From Arthrobacter sp. (GTDB lineage: Bacteria > Actinomycetota > Actinomycetes > Actinomycetales > Micrococcaceae), in assembly GCA_026393275.1 (NCBI GenBank), contig JAPLAM010000063.1:1-32362 (forward strand): a stretch of DNA of 32,362 bases. Reading direction: 5' to 3'. A model generated the notes under the pieces. That model was not told where the DNA came from and did not search any database. It saw only the letters and a program-made list of their open reading frames with translations. Numbering within the stretch: position 1 is the stretch's first letter; each line of letters starts with the position of its first letter. A program made the translations under genes and the position numbers. Shown here piece by piece: positions 1 to 8,800 of this stretch.

Positions 1-140
1 AATATGAGGAGCGGTCATCGTGTTGATGCCTTTCGAGTGGGATGTGAGAGTTTCCTCGAAGGATCACACGGTGACCGCCTTCACGTCAGCAACGACGCAG
101 GCAACCACCGTGGCGTTACACCACTATGCGGGACTCCACT
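1..140 (-). mobile_element. Probable terminal part of an IS256-family insertion sequence (runs off left edge)
   Basis: On the minus strand an ATG at 18-16 opens a frame reading MTAPHI before the window ends. In my memory this matches the N-terminus of actinobacterial IS256-family transposases. A weak ribosome site (AAAGG) lies upstream in the minus-strand leader. About 120 bases of non-coding leader separate this start from the point, near 140, where the neighbouring amidohydrolase loses its family resemblance; such a leader between element end and transposase start is reasonable for IS256 elements. Only six codons are visible and the other terminus is outside the window, so the family is inferred. 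The exact end of the element (about 135-142) cannot be fixed without the partner inverted repeat and target duplication. Confidence 0.45.
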
Positions 141-377
141 GAGGTCGGACTGCCCGGCTATACCGTGGTGATTATGTACGTCTAAAAGCCCGGGCATCAC
201 GAATTCGCCGCGCAGATCAACCACGGCAGTCTCCGGGCCACGCAAATTCAAGCTGCGGCGGCCGACGGCGACAACACGGCCGTCTGCAATGGCTAATTCC
301 CCAACCTCCGGATTGTTTGGATCCAAGGTACGGATCACGCCGTTAGTCAGGATAGTGTCCGCAAATAATGGCATCAT
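81..377 (-). pseudogene. Amidohydrolase, N-terminal fragment, probably interrupted by an insertion sequence
   Basis: The frame begins at ATG 377 (or ATG 374) behind a good AGAAAGGGG ribosome site. Its first ~75 residues look like the N-terminal beta-sandwich and first metal motif of a YtcJ-like amidohydrolase: an ILTNGVIRTLD opening, an AIADGRVVAVG strand, then VMPGLLDVHNHH, whose histidines would bind the active-site metal. After about residue 79 (near base 140) the sequence stops resembling the family and the frame ends at 81. Family members are usually 450-550 residues, so most of the barrel is missing. The break coincides with the start of sequence attributed to an IS256-like element. The product is expected to be inactive. 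The rest of the gene may lie beyond the element, outside the window. Confidence 0.7.
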
Positions 378-695
378 TGCCCCTTTCTTTCTACGGTCAT
401 AGAATCACGAATTCATGTTTTGGCGATAGATCCAGCGGGTTTCGGTTCTGTTACGACTTTGGCAGTCCTGGACGGCGGGCGAGGCCAGCCGAAAACCCAG
501 GCCTGCGGCCCCCTGGGCCAGAACTGCCACGGACAAATGGCAACACTGCTCCGGCAGGGCGGTGCGCGATAAATGTCCTTTGCCAGCCATAGGTGGGAAC
601 GAGGCGATCGGCCCGGCAGGCAGCGTCACCAAGTGGCAACGGTGGCAGACCTTGGGCCTCCTTCCGGAGGTGCGTTGACCGGGACGCGGACGTTT
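378..695. other. Intergenic gap of 318 bases, no gene seen
   Basis: This lies between the 3' end of the aldehyde dehydrogenase and the amidohydrolase start, both on the minus strand. No open frame here shows family resemblance. A short hairpin, CCTCC-TTCC-GGAGG at 657-670, sits just past the aldehyde dehydrogenase stop and could be a weak terminator, but it has no T-run. The last bases before 377 hold the amidohydrolase ribosome site. Confidence 0.5.
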
Positions 696-2105
696 CTAGC
701 CGTTGATCACCTGGGGAACGCCGAGGGATTTGAGGCCCTCGACACCGAATTCCACCCCGTAGCCGGACTGCTTCACGCCGCCGAACGGGATCATCGGGTG
801 GACGCCGCCGTGGGAATTTATCCACACGGTGCCGGCCTCGATCCGGGCGGCCACCTTGCGGGCTTCGGCCGGGTCTGCGGACCAGACCGAGGCACCCAGC
901 CCGACGTCGAGCGCGTTCGCTTTTGCTACGGCCTCGTCCACCGTGCTGTAGCGGATGATCGGCAGGGCGGGACCGAACTGTTCCTCGGCGACCAGGGGAT
1001 TGCCGTTGTCGATGTCGGCAATCAGCGTCGTGGGATAAAAGAAGCCGGGCTGCTCCGGATCCGGGTTGCCGCCCAGCAGCACCCGGGCGCCGGAGTCCTT
1101 GGCAGCTTCGACGAGTCGGGCCACGACATCGAACTGCTGCCTGTTCTGCAGCGGGCCGAGGACGTTGGCCTCGTCCAGCCCCACTCCCATTGGCATGGCG
1201 GCCGCCACGGCGGTCAGGGCCTCGCACACATCGTCATAGATGTCATCGTGAACGTACAGGCGCTTCAATGCCGCGCACGTCTGGCCCGTGTTGATGAATG
1301 CGCCCCAGAACAGCCCCTCGGCGATGGCCTTGGGATCCGCGTCCGGAAGCACGATCCCGGCGTCATTGCCGCCGAGTTCCAATGTGAGACGCTTGATGGT
1401 GCCCGCAGAGGACCTGATGATCTCCTTGCCCGTGGCCGTCGAGCCGGTAAACATGATCTTCCCGATCGCCGGGTGCCCGGCCAGGCGCGCACCTACCTCG
1501 CGGCCGCCCGAGACCACGGACAGGATCCCGTCCGGGAGCTCCTGGTTCAGGATACTGACCAACGCCAGGACGCTGAGCGGGGTGTATTCGGAGGGCTTGA
1601 CGACGACGGCGTTGCCCATGCGCAGGGCCGGGGCAATCTGCCAGACCGCGATCATCATGGGCCAGTTCCACGGACCGATCGCGCCCACGACGCCGATGGG
1701 CCGGTAGTGCACCTCGGCGTGCGTTTCGCCGTCGTCCACCACGGTCTCGGGTTCCATTGGGATGGACGCCGTGGCACGCAGCCAGGCGGCGCAGGCGCCG
1801 ACCTCAAAACGGGCGTTGGGGCCGTTCAGCGGCTTGCCCTGCTCGCGGGAGAGCAGCCGGGCGAGTTCCTCGGCGGAGCGTTCGACGGCGTCGGCGGCCT
1901 TCAGCAGCGCGGCGGACCGAGCGTCGTGGCCCAGGGCCGCCCACGCCGGCTGCGCGGTCGCTGCGGCGTTTACCGCCTGTTCCAGGTCCTCGACCCCGTG
2001 GACCGGGGCGTCTCCCACGGCCTGGCCGGTGGCAGGGTCAAGAATTGTCCGGGTCTCCCCGGACGCCGGAGTGATCGAGGCGAGAAGTGCATCGTAGGTT
2101 TCCAT
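696..2105 (-). CDS. NAD(P)-dependent aldehyde dehydrogenase family protein
   Basis: A 469-residue aldehyde dehydrogenase superfamily enzyme, expected to oxidise an aldehyde to the acid in the cytoplasm. Conserved residues visible are Asn147 in PWNWP, Lys170 in VVVKPSE (cofactor contact), the FTGST turn at 219-223, the general base Glu243 in LELGGND, the catalytic Cys277 in NTGQTCAAL, and the EEQFGPALP motif near residue 370. Length is normal. It starts at ATG 2105 with GGAG six bases upstream. It is separated from the amine oxidase by a TetR gene on the same strand and an AraC relic, so a role in removing amine-derived aldehydes is plausible but inferred. Substrate is unknown. Confidence 0.92.
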   Translation of the reverse strand: METYDALLASITPASGETRTILDPATGQAVGDAPVHGVEDLEQAVNAAATAQPAWAALGHDARSAALLKAADAVERSAEELARLLSREQGKPLNGPNARFEVGACAAWLRATASIPMEPETVVDDGETHAEVHYRPIGVVGAIGPWNWPMMIAVWQIAPALRMGNAVVVKPSEYTPLSVLALVSILNQELPDGILSVVSGGREVGARLAGHPAIGKIMFTGSTATGKEIIRSSAGTIKRLTLELGGNDAGIVLPDADPKAIAEGLFWGAFINTGQTCAALKRLYVHDDIYDDVCEALTAVAAAMPMGVGLDEANVLGPLQNRQQFDVVARLVEAAKDSGARVLLGGNPDPEQPGFFYPTTLIADIDNGNPLVAEEQFGPALPIIRYSTVDEAVAKANALDVGLGASVWSADPAEARKVAARIEAGTVWINSHGGVHPMIPFGGVKQSGYGVEFGVEGLKSLGVPQVING

Positions 2106-2306
2106 GGGTACTCCGCTTCAAGTTTGGTGCACACGGGCCAGCTCGGCCCTTCAGATATGTACCTTGAGTCTGCTTCCGCCAGCGGATTCTGTCTTGTGTA
2201 ACAGCGAAGTGGAGTTGACGGAGAGAGAACGATGTCACCCACCGGCCCACAGGTCATAACTCTCCGAAGGCGACCTCGTGCTGTCACTGCGCTCACTCGC
2301 GACAAA

Positions 2307-2626
2307 CTAGGCGCGACACAAGAGCAGATCGGGCGGCAACAGACATGTTTCGTTGCACGGTGCGTCTCTTGTTATTCTGCGGCGTGTTGGATTCCGGCGG
2401 TGGGCTCGCTCCCAGGCGCCGGGTCGCCAGTCGCTCGGCGACTCGCCGAAGGCGTCACGGAACGAGCGGCTGAAGTGCGCCGCGTCCAGGACACCGGCCA
2501 GACAGCTACCGCCCCCGCGGGCTTGCCGGCATGCCGCGGGTCCCGCAGCCCACGTCGGGCTCCTTCCAGCCGCTGTTTCCGGATCCGGCTGGCGACGGTT
2601 GTCCCGGTTTCGTGAAGGACGTTGCG
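2307..2626 (-). pseudogene. AraC-family regulator relic, C-terminal HTH domain, truncated and frameshifted
   Basis: Read on the minus strand from about 2626, one frame gives RNVLHETGTTVASRIRKQRL followed by EGARRGLRDP, the pattern of the second half of an AraC-type DNA-binding domain. Near 2500-2510 the resemblance moves to another frame: SCLAGVLDAAHFSRSFRDAF then GESPSDWRPGAW, the classic AraC C-terminal helix region, ending at a TAG at 2309-2307. A frameshift therefore lies between the two halves, and everything N-terminal to the HETGTT segment is missing where the TetR gene's 3' end begins. This relic explains most of the 548-base gap at 2106-2653; bases 2106-2306 hold only the aldehyde dehydrogenase leader. 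Confidence 0.75.
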
Positions 2627-2653
2627 CGGTGGCGGGTGGCGGGTGGCGAAAGA

Positions 2654-3250
2654 TCAGACGACGGCACCCAGAAGGGTGAGGTAGCCCTCCAACTGGTCCA
2701 CGAGGTCGGTGCCGGCCTGCCCCCGGGGTGCCAGGGCGGCCGCGATCTGGGCGCCGAGGAGCATGTTCAGGAGCTGGTCGGCAATCGTTTCATCCGGAAC
2801 AGAGGCGGCGATATCCCCGCGCTCCCGGGCCTGGGCGAGGTATCCCAGAATCATCGAGCGCCACTGATCCATCGAGGACAGGTGGATCGCCGCCTTTTCG
2901 TCGTCGTTGATCGCCTTCTGCCAGAAGGGGATGACAATCCGGGCCTCGTTGATGCGCTCCTCATCCAGCGGAAGCACCTCGAGGCAGAAGGCCCTGAGGG
3001 CCGGAAGCCCTGATTTTCCTGCCGTGACCTCGGCGACGCGCCCGTTGGTCCGGTTGAAGACGTGACTGAAAGCAAACGCGAGCAGCGTGTCCTTGGTGGC
3101 GAAGTAGGGCTTGAGCGCACCGTTGGCGAAGCCGGCCTCCAGGGCGATCTCGCGCATGGTCGCGCCTTCCATGCCCAGCCGGGCAATGATCCGCCAGGTT
3201 GCGTCCACCAGTTCCAGGCGGCGCTCGTCATGGTCAACAATCTTTGGCAC
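2654..3250 (-). CDS. TetR/AcrR-family (BetI-like) transcriptional regulator
   Basis: A 198-residue repressor-type protein with an N-terminal helix-turn-helix (about residues 8-55; [20 protein letters not shown] is the recognition region) and an all-helical C-terminal ligand domain. The HTH is typical of TetR and the C-terminal half resembles the BetI-like TetR_C_6 group. The start is GTG at 3250-3248 with GGGGAG upstream. It is divergent from the copper amine oxidase, 120 bases apart, with an inverted repeat at 3311-3328 between them. It most likely represses the amine oxidase, and possibly itself, until an amine or aldehyde appears. That target is inferred from position only. Confidence 0.88.
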   Translation of the reverse strand: MPKIVDHDERRLELVDATWRIIARLGMEGATMREIALEAGFANGALKPYFATKDTLLAFAFSHVFNRTNGRVAEVTAGKSGLPALRAFCLEVLPLDEERINEARIVIPFWQKAINDDEKAAIHLSSMDQWRSMILGYLAQARERGDIAASVPDETIADQLLNMLLGAQIAAALAPRGQAGTDLVDQLEGYLTLLGAVV

Positions 3251-3308
3251 GCAGCTGCTCCCCGGATGTGTTTTGCGTCGGACTCTTGTGGCATATCTTA
3301 CGGAGCGC

Positions 3309-3336
3309 TATTCTCTACAACTATAGAAAATAAAGT
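3309..3336. promoter_or_regulatory. Candidate TetR operator overlapping divergent promoters
   Basis: TTCTCTA (3311-3317), four bases CAAC, then TATAGAA (3322-3328) form an 18-bp inverted repeat with six of seven arm positions matching. The A/T-rich flanks (TA before, AATA after) extend the symmetry imperfectly. Size and placement between divergent genes fit a TetR-family operator. A TANNNT-type -10 for the amine oxidase, TAAAGT, lies at 3331-3336, and TATAGT on the minus strand at 3325-3320 could be the -10 for the regulator, so one bound dimer could block both. Confidence 0.5.
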
Positions 3337-3370
3337 TCTGACCCGCCAGGATCACCGAACGAAGGCCGCC

Positions 3371-5323
3371 ATGATGCCCGCACAAACTGACTCCCGTACC
3401 TCGTACAGCCCGTACAGCCTTGCCACGGATGCCGAAATCACGGCAGTCCAGGGCATCCTGCGAACCGCCGGCCTGCTGGGCGAGACCAAACGCATCGCCT
3501 ATCTGGGCCTGGTGGACCCCGCCAGGAATGCTGCGGCGGGGAACGAGGACCGCCGGTTCAGGGTCTTCCTCCACGACGTATCCGGAGGACGCCCGGCGGA
3601 CGTGACCGTCTCGGTTTCCGGCGGCGCGGTGGTTTCCGTCGTCGAACTGGACACGGCCGAGACCGGCGAGCTCCCTGTCCTGGAGGAGGAATTCGACGTC
3701 GTCGAACAGCTCCTGGCCTCGGACGAGCGGTGGCTCAAGGCCTTGGCCGGCCGGGGCCTGGCCGTCAGCAAGGTACGCGTCGCACCCCTGTCCGCCGGGG
3801 TCTTCGAGTACCCGGAGGAGAAGGGCCGACGGATTCTGCGTGGCCTGGCCTTCGTGCAGGATTTTCCGGAGGACAGCGCCTGGGCGCACCCCGTGGACGG
3901 TCTCGTAGCGTACGTGGACGTCGTCGCCAAGACAGTGACCCAGGTGCTGGACACCGGCGCCGTTCCGGTTCCCGCCGAACACGGCAACTACACGGATCCG
4001 GAGCTCACAGGCCCGCTGCGCACCACGCAGAAACCCATCAACATCACCCAGCCGGAGGGGCCCAGCTTCACCGTCAGCGGCGGGAACCACATCGAGTGGG
4101 AAAAGTGGAGCGTCGACGTCGGGTTCGACGTCCGCGAAGGCGTGGTGCTCCACAACCTCGCGTTCCAGGACGGCGACCGGCTGCGGCCCGTCATCAACCG
4201 GGCATCCATCGCCGAAATGGTGGTCCCGTACGGTGACCCGTCGCCGATCCGGTCCTGGCAGAACTACTTCGACACCGGCGAATACCTCGTGGGCCAGTAC
4301 GCCAACTCCCTGGAACTTGGCTGCGACTGCCTCGGCGAGATCACCTACCTCAGCCCCGTCATCAGCGACGCCTTCGGCAACCCGCGCGAGATCCGCAACG
4401 GCATCTGCATGCACGAGGAAGATTGGGGGATCCTGGCCAAACACAGCGACCTCTGGACGGGCATCAACTACACCCGCCGCAACCGCCGCCTGGTGATCTC
4501 CTTCTTCACCACCATCGGCAACTACGACTACGGCTTCTACTGGTACCTCTACCTCGACGGCACCATCGAATTCGAGGCCAAGGCCACCGGTGTCGTCTTC
4601 ACGAGCGCCTACCCGGAGGGCGGATCAGCCAACATGTCCCAGCTCGGCCCCGGTCTGGGCGCTCCGTTCCACCAGCACCTGTTCAGCGCCCGGCTGGACA
4701 TGGCGATAGACGGCCTCACCAACCGGGTCGAGGAAGAAGACGTGGTCCGGCAGGCGATGGGCGAAGGCAACGAACGCGGCAACGCCTTCTCCCGGAAGCG
4801 CACGGTGATCGCCCGCGAATCCGAGGGTGCCCGTGAGGCCGACGCCCGCAACGGACGGACCTGGGTCATCTCCAACCCGGAATCACGCAACCGCCTCGGC
4901 GAGCCCGTGGCCTACAAGCTGCACGCCGAAGGGCAGCCCACCTTGCTGGCGGACCCGGAGTCTTCCATCGCCCGGCGCGCCGCCTTTGCCACGAAGGACC
5001 TCTGGGTCACCCGCTACGCCGAGGATGAGATGTACCCAACGGGCGACTTCGTGAACCAGCACGCCGGTGGAGCCGGGCTGCCGCAGTACGTGGCGCAGGA
5101 CCGTGACCTGGACGGCCAGGACATCGTTCTCTGGCACACCTTCGGCCTGACGCACTTCCCCCGGCCCGAGGACTGGCCCATCATGCCGGTGGACACGGCC
5201 GGCTTCAAGCTCCGGCCCGAGGGCTTCTTTGACCGCAGCCCCGTGCTGGATGTGCCCGCCAACGCTCAGCAGTCCGCCGGTTGCCATGGCGATGGCGACG
5301 CTGGCGGCCACTGCCACAGCTAG
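3371..5323 (+). CDS. Copper-containing (topaquinone) primary-amine oxidase
   Basis: It oxidatively deaminates primary amines to aldehyde, ammonia and hydrogen peroxide, using copper and a topaquinone made from its own tyrosine. The frame is open further upstream, but ATG 3371 is chosen because GAAGG sits five bases before it and the longer version would overlap the regulator. That gives 650 residues. The cofactor tyrosine is Tyr385 in TIGNYDYG, the copper ligands are His434 and His436 in FHQHLF plus His595 in LTHFPRP, and the catalytic base is Asp301 in YFDTGEY. All are offset by +3 from the residue numbers I recall for the Arthrobacter globiformis phenylethylamine oxidase, so the fold appears colinear. 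The protein ends in an odd Cys/His tail, [13 protein letters not shown]. The exact amine is not determined. Confidence 0.95.
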   Translation: MMPAQTDSRTSYSPYSLATDAEITAVQGILRTAGLLGETKRIAYLGLVDPARNAAAGNEDRRFRVFLHDVSGGRPADVTVSVSGGAVVSVVELDTAETGELPVLEEEFDVVEQLLASDERWLKALAGRGLAVSKVRVAPLSAGVFEYPEEKGRRILRGLAFVQDFPEDSAWAHPVDGLVAYVDVVAKTVTQVLDTGAVPVPAEHGNYTDPELTGPLRTTQKPINITQPEGPSFTVSGGNHIEWEKWSVDVGFDVREGVVLHNLAFQDGDRLRPVINRASIAEMVVPYGDPSPIRSWQNYFDTGEYLVGQYANSLELGCDCLGEITYLSPVISDAFGNPREIRNGICMHEEDWGILAKHSDLWTGINYTRRNRRLVISFFTTIGNYDYGFYWYLYLDGTIEFEAKATGVVFTSAYPEGGSANMSQLGPGLGAPFHQHLFSARLDMAIDGLTNRVEEEDVVRQAMGEGNERGNAFSRKRTVIARESEGAREADARNGRTWVISNPESRNRLGEPVAYKLHAEGQPTLLADPESSIARRAAFATKDLWVTRYAEDEMYPTGDFVNQHAGGAGLPQYVAQDRDLDGQDIVLWHTFGLTHFPRPEDWPIMPVDTAGFKLRPEGFFDRSPVLDVPANAQQSAGCHGDGDAGGHCHS

Positions 5324-5332
5324 TCCGACGCC

Positions 5333-5809
5333 GTGGGTGTCGCCCTCAAATCCGGCCGCGTGTCCGGCGTCGCCGGCGTCGCCGGCATCGTCTTCCATTC
5401 CCGGATCTGCGCCGTGGTGACGGCGGCGTCGTGTCTCGCGCACCTGTGGCTGGTCGGCGGGAACCAGCACGGGACGTGGCTGAACCTGCTCATGCTCGCC
5501 ATGGCGGCGGTGTGCCTGCCGTGCGCCGTGCACATCTGGCGCCAGGGAGGGGACTGCGGTCTGCGCCGGGCCCGCGCCCCGCACCGGGTGATGGCCTCGG
5601 CGCTGGTGATGACCGGGGTGCACGCCGTCCTGCTCCTCGGCAGCCGGCCCGGCGCGGGTGGTCACACCCACCCTGGCGCCGCTGCCGCGGCGACCGGTGC
5701 GGCGCCGTCCGGCTCCGGGGCGCTGCTGGCGGTCATCGCGGTGGAAATAACGACGGCGCTGCTCGCCGCGACGCTTCTGGCCCGGTTCCGGACCCAGCCG
5801 CGCGGCTAA
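5333..5809 (+). CDS. Small four-helix membrane protein in the amine oxidase transcription unit
   Basis: A 158-residue protein of no family I recognise. It starts at GTG 5333, nine bases after the amine oxidase stop, so the two are probably co-transcribed. Four hydrophobic segments are visible (about residues 20-42, 48-68, 84-103 and 127-150). Histidines and cysteines cluster at the membrane borders: SCLAHLW, LPCAVHIW, a GGDCG loop, GVHAV and a GGHTHPG loop. This spacing recalls metal-handling membrane proteins, so a role in copper supply to the oxidase is conceivable, but nothing in the sequence proves it. The start could also be slightly downstream. Confidence 0.6.
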   Translation: MGVALKSGRVSGVAGVAGIVFHSRICAVVTAASCLAHLWLVGGNQHGTWLNLLMLAMAAVCLPCAVHIWRQGGDCGLRRARAPHRVMASALVMTGVHAVLLLGSRPGAGGHTHPGAAAAATGAAPSGSGALLAVIAVEITTALLAATLLARFRTQPRG

Positions 5810-5811
5810 GT

Positions 5812-5833
5812 CCGGGCCGGGGGCCAGGCCCGG
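5812..5833. terminator. Possible bidirectional hairpin between convergent genes
   Basis: CCGGGCC (5812-5818) and GGCCCGG (5827-5833) form a perfect 7-bp GC stem with an 8-base loop in the 33-base gap between the membrane protein and the convergent helicase. There is no T-run, so termination strength is uncertain. Confidence 0.4.
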
Positions 5834-5842
5834 GGCCGGGGG

Positions 5843-8800
5843 TCAGTCGTTGAACAACCCGGCCAGGTCGTCCGCGGTCAGCGCCCCGCCGGAAAGCGCG
5901 TCGCCGGACATGACGTCCGCGAACAACTGGGACTTCTTGGCCTTGAGCGCCATGACCTTTTCCTCGATGGTGTCCTTCGCGACCAGACGGTAGACCATCA
6001 CGTTGCGCGACTGGCCGATCCGGTGGGTGCGGTCCACGGCCTGCGCTTCGGAGGCCGGGTTCCACCACGGGTCCAGCAGGAACACATAGTCCGCCTCGGT
6101 CAGGTTCAGGCCGAAACCGCCGGCCTTGAGGCTGATCAGGAAGACCGGCGCCGCGCCGTCCTTGAACTCGTTGACGACGTCGGTGCGGTTGCGGGTGCTG
6201 CCGTCGAGGTAGCAGAACTCGATGTTTTCCTCGATCAGCCGCTCCCGGACCTTGCCGAGGAACCCCGTGAACTGGCTGAAGATCAGCGCGCGGTGGCCCT
6301 CCGCAACCAGGTCCTGCAACTGCTCGAACAACACGTCGAGCTTGCTTGAGCGCACCCCCGAGAGGGACGGGTCGATCAGCGAGGGGTCGAGGCTGAGCTG
6401 GCGCAACAGGGTCAGCGACTGGAAGATCGTGAAGCGGTTCTTGTTGACGTCCTCGATCAGGCCCAGGATCTTCTGCCGCTCGCGCTGCAAATGCGTCTGG
6501 TAGACCTTCTGGTGCCGCGGGTTCAGCACCACTTCGAGGATCTGTTCCTGCTTGGGCGGCAGGTCGTGAATGACTTGCTCCTTGGTGCGGCGCATCATGA
6601 GCGGGCGGACCCGGCGCCGGAGCTTGTCCAGCTGCGCCCGGTCCCCGTTCTTCTCGACCGGCTTCTGGTAGTACTCGGCGAATCGTTTGGGGCTGGAGAA
6701 GAGCCCCGGCGCCACGATCGAGGTCAGAGCCCAGAACTCCATCAGGTTGTTCTCCAGCGGCGTGCCGGTGATCGCCAGCTTGAACTCGGCGGGCAGCTTG
6801 CGGGCGCACTGGTAGGCCTTGGACTGGTGGTTCTTCACGAATTGCGCCTCGTCCAGCACCAGGCCCGCCCAGGTCCGCGAGGCGTAGGCCTCGTAGTCGA
6901 TCCGGAACAGCGCGTAGGACGTGATCACGACGTCGGCCCCGGCCATCGCCTCGGCCGGCACCGAGCCGCTCTTGGCGAAGGTCTCACTGATTGCATGGAC
7001 CCTGAGGCCCGGCGCGAAGCGTGCGGTTTCGGCCTGCCAGTTGCCGACCACGCTGGTGGGGGCTACTACCAGGAAAGGGGCGCCGCCAGGGGCTCCGCCA
7101 GGGGCGCCGCCAGGGGCACCGCCGGCGGCGGGCGCGGCGTCGACGTCGGCGGCGGTGTCCGAACCGGCGGCCCGCTGTCCCGGCCCGCCGGCCGCGTCCT
7201 TGGCGGCGCAAATCAGCGCCAGCGCCTGGACAGTCTTGCCCAGGCCCATGTCGTCGGCCAGCACGCCGCCCAGCCCGTGGCGGTAGAGGAAACTCAGCCA
7301 GTTGAAACCTTCGAGCTGGTAGGGGCGCAGCTCCGCGTTGAGCGATGACGGCAGCGGAAGGCCGTTGACGCCGCCCTCCAGCAGGCCGCCCACCGCTTCC
7401 CGCCAGGCTGCGGCCTGCTGGTCCACGATGCCCAGCTGGGCCAGCTCGTCCCAGAGCCCGGCCTGGAACCGACTGATTTGCAGCGGCGCGTCCTTGTTGC
7501 CCGGATTGTCCTGCAGGATCCGGGCCTCGTCGATCAGGGCACGCAGCTGATGCAGCTCGGGCAGGTCCAGGGAGAAATAGGCGCCGCTGGGCAGCAGCAT
7601 CCGGGTCTGGCCGGAGGCAAGGGCGGAGAACAAGGCCGCGAAGGAGACCGGCTGTCCCTCCAGCGTGATGACGATGCCGAGGTCGAACCAGTCCCGGCTG
7701 TCGGTGGCTTTCGTGGAGATCGCGACCACGGGCGCTTCCTCGGCCTCACGGTAGTCGGCAATGTCGCCGGCCGTGTCCACGGAGACCTCCGGAAGGTCGC
7801 GGAGCCGGGGGAGGACCTCCTCGGTAAAAGCCAGCGTGTCCAGGCCGCTGAGTTCCGCGGACGCAGCCAGCCGCGGCGTGCCCCAGCCTCCCGTGGCAGA
7901 TTCGCCGAGCTTCGGCACAACATCCCACGGCTGTCCCACGGTCTCCAGGATGCGGGCTTCGGCGGCATCGTCGCGGTAGCCGTGGTCGCCGGGGTGCCGC
8001 CACAGTGGCTGGGCCGTGACCAGGGTGCCGGCCTTGTAATGCCACTCCCAGTGCAGCCGGACCCGGTGGTCGGCGCCGTAGTTGGCGAGCACGGACAGGG
8101 TGGGCACCGCCAGGGTGGGCAGCTCGACGGAGTCGTCGGAGGCGGTCACCCGGGCGGTCTGCTTGAGCTTGGGGTAGAAACCGGTCAGGAACCGGCCCTC
8201 GTCCCGGGCCGGAATGTGCAGGGTGGTGCCGGCGGTCACGAACGTCAGGAGTTCATCGCTCAGCCCGCCCTCCAGGGGCGCGAGGGTGATCGCGGCGTCA
8301 GCCGGGGCCACGCCGGGCAGACCGCCAGCGTCCGAGCTTACGAAAATTCCGTGCGCGGGGTGGCCGATCGTTCCGACCGAGGCCGGATCGACCACCGCGC
8401 CGTCGACGGTGATACTCGGCGCGAGCGCCAGCCCGCCGTCGGCCTCCTCCGCACCGAGCCGGGTGAGGTTAAGTCCGACGGCGGCCGGCTCGCCGGCCAG
8501 CCGCACGGGTTCGTTGCCGCGACCGTGGACCAGGGCCAGGCCGATCTTCCCGGCCTCGGCCAGCAGGCTCCATAGGTTCTTGCCGGCGTAGGTGTTTAGC
8601 CCCAGCCACGGCGCGGTGCCGGCGTGCTGGCGGTTCGCCAGGGCGGTGTGCGAGGCGAGGAACTCCTGCATCCACTCCACGTGGGCTTCGTTGCATTCGC
8701 GCCGGTAGTTTAGGTAGCTCAGGGTGTTCCAGGAAACGTCGCCCCGGATCCATTTGCCCTTGGCCCCCATGATGACGGGCCGGGCCTTCAGTTGACGCAC

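Noticed and set aside
573..2201. 542-residue plus-strand open frame over the aldehyde dehydrogenase
   Set aside because: It is the antisense shadow of a gene with complete catalytic motifs.
3062..3370. Longer amine oxidase start overlapping the TetR gene
   Set aside because: It would cover the regulator start and the operator; ATG 3371 has a proper ribosome site and gives the family-like N-terminus.
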